Below, in pieces: positions 6,528-7,421 of a stretch of DNA of 7,421 bases. The notes below the pieces were generated by a model. The model saw only the letters and a program-made list of their open reading frames with translations. It had not been told where the DNA came from and did no database searches. The DNA lies in contig CALVKX010000099.1 in NCBI GenBank assembly GCA_944333375.1, positions 1-7,421 of the forward strand, read 5' to 3'. Source of the DNA: an uncultured Eubacteriales bacterium. GTDB taxonomy: Bacteria; Bacillota_A; Clostridia; Christensenellales; Aristaeellaceae. The translations under genes were made by a program, and so were the position numbers. The stretch's first letter is position 1. Every line of letters begins with the position of its first letter.

Positions 6528-6555
6528 GGCCGGAGGGCGAAACGGCCCTCCGGCC
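6528..6555 (-). other. Intercistronic GC-rich stem-loop after second GH3 stop
   Basis: Positions 6528-6538 pair perfectly with 6545-6555 (11 bp) around a 6-nt GAAACG loop. On the minus transcript it begins 10 nt after the GH3 stop (6566-6568) and ends 43 nt before the ATPase start. No T-run follows, so read-through into the ATPase is plausible. A transcript stabiliser or weak attenuator is the likely role; this is inferred from position only. Confidence 0.55.
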
Positions 6556-6565
6556 CCGGTCTTCC

Positions 6566-7421
6566 TCAGGCGCCGAAGCTCTCCACCTCGATGCCGAACC
6601 CGTACTCAAACAGCGGGTCCTCGATGTCCTTGGGCAGATCCTCGCGTTGGCCAAGCACCTGCTCCATGTCGCGGGGAAGCTGGAAGGGGGTCTTGCCGGT
6701 GATGGCGGTTTCGCCGTAGAGCGCGTCCACGACGGCCTGCGCGCCGCAGGTCACGCCGGGGCGGTAGGCCAGCATCACACTGTCGGCCAGCTCCACCATC
6801 TCCGTCATCACATAGGCGCGGTTCATCAGCACCACCTCGATCACATTGGCCCCCGCGTCCCCGAGCGCCCGGACCAAATCGACCTGCTCCTGCGGGAACG
6901 CCAGCGTATCCGTACCCCAGGCGGGCTCATGGGTGCCGCTGGCCTCGCCGATGACGACGATGGCGGTCGTGCCGGCAAGGTCCGCGGGAACCTCGGCCGC
7001 CTCGGCGATATAGGTCACGTTTTCGGCGCCCGCCTTGTTCTGGAACGCCTCAAGGATGCTGGTGCCCGCAAGCTCGACCGGGTCCTTGGCCGTCCAGCCG
7101 CTGTTGAGCGCGCGCACGTCCCGGGCCAGCTCGCCCGCCACGATCAGCTTCTGACCGGCCAGCGGGGCGGCGTTTTCATACTTGAGCAGCGTAAACGCCC
7201 TCGCGGCGGCCTCCTTGGCGACGGCCCGGTGTTCCTCGCTGCCCAGCACGGCCGCGGCGTTTTCCTCGTCCACATACGGGTTTTCAAAGATGCCGAGCTG
7301 GAACTTGGCGATCAGGATGCGGCGGCAGGCGTCGGTGAGACGCTCCTCGTCCACGCCCTCCAGCAGCTGCCGGGTGGAGCGCACGCCCGCTTTCCCGTTC
7401 TCTTTCATGGTCAGACTACAG
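6566..7421 (-). CDS. Glycoside hydrolase family 3, C-terminal part only (N-terminus off window)
   Basis: The frame is open through the right edge, with CSLT read upstream of the ATG at 7408, so that Met is internal and the catalytic TIM barrel lies outside the window. The visible 284 residues begin with the helix that closes the barrel and the motif DACRRILIAKFQLGIFENPY. The GH3 alpha/beta sandwich domain follows: LLKYENAAPL, then VAGELARDVRALNSGWT, which resembles the QCGGWT region of plant ExoI-type exo-glucanases. VVIGEASGTHEPAWGTDTLA holds a Glu, in THE, at the place of the acid/base Glu in ExoI (GEHPYTE). It ends with LYGETAITGKTPFQLPR and PLFEYGFGI, the standard GH3 finish, with no extra C-terminal module. 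It probably cleaves beta-glucosides or related beta-linked oligosaccharides. The N-terminus is not visible, so secretion cannot be judged. It precedes the importer ATPase, suggesting work on imported or surface-processed sugars. It is clearly a different GH3 subgroup from the one at 889-3325. Confidence 0.88.
   Translation of the reverse strand, partial: CSLTMKENGKAGVRSTRQLLEGVDEERLTDACRRILIAKFQLGIFENPYVDEENAAAVLGSEEHRAVAKEAAARAFTLLKYENAAPLAGQKLIVAGELARDVRALNSGWTAKDPVELAGTSILEAFQNKAGAENVTYIAEAAEVPADLAGTTAIVVIGEASGTHEPAWGTDTLAFPQEQVDLVRALGDAGANVIEVVLMNRAYVMTEMVELADSVMLAYRPGVTCGAQAVVDALYGETAITGKTPFQLPRDMEQVLGQREDLPKDIEDPLFEYGFGIEVESFGA

Noticed and set aside
6566..7408. ATG at 7408 as the real start of the second GH3
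   Set aside because: The frame stays open beyond it, no ribosome binding site is seen, and the protein would lack the whole GH3 barrel. It is an internal Met of a gene cut by the window edge.

Overview
The window looks like part of a carbohydrate-degradation locus from a fairly GC-rich, Gram-positive-type bacterium, most likely a gut-associated member of the Clostridia (Bacillota). The lineage is inferred from three things: strong AAGGAG-type ribosome binding sites, a YesN-type REC + AraC response regulator, and a stand-alone MsmX/UgpC-type sugar-import ATPase beside glycosidase genes. No marker gene is present to fix the taxon.

Layout, left to right. Positions 1-798 (minus) hold the 5' part of a secreted CBM9-like carbohydrate-binding protein that runs off the left edge. 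Positions 889-3325 (minus) hold a secreted family 3 glycoside hydrolase (GH3) that lies upstream in the same transcription direction. It is split into two reading frames by one extra base in a five-C run near 1969-1973. Positions 3326-3815 are an AT-richer divergent intergenic region with -10-like elements on both strands and repeated AAACCGT words. Positions 3816-5291 (plus) encode a 491-aa REC/AraC response regulator. Positions 5322-5352 form a strong hairpin between convergent genes, probably a shared terminator. Positions 5369-6484 (minus) encode the sugar ABC importer ATPase. Positions 6566-7421 (minus) hold the 3' end of a second, different GH3 enzyme that enters from the right edge.

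How the parts may work together (inference). The secreted GH3 and the CBM9 protein would bind and trim a beta-linked glycan outside the cell. A sugar ABC importer powered by the UgpC/MsmX-like ATPase would bring in oligosaccharides. The second GH3, on the ATPase transcript, would finish hydrolysis; whether it is cytoplasmic cannot be judged because its N-terminus is outside the window. The response regulator sits between the two minus-strand groups and could control the divergent GH3-CBM9 unit, but its sensor kinase is not adjacent on either side. Permeases and a solute-binding protein are also absent.

I see no RNA genes, CRISPR arrays, insertion sequences, or phage genes. The most notable points are the homopolymer frameshift in the GH3 gene, the apparent loss of the usual GH3 acid/base loop in that protein, the repeated word beside both divergent promoter candidates, and GC-rich hairpins placed about 10 nt after both GH3 stop codons.
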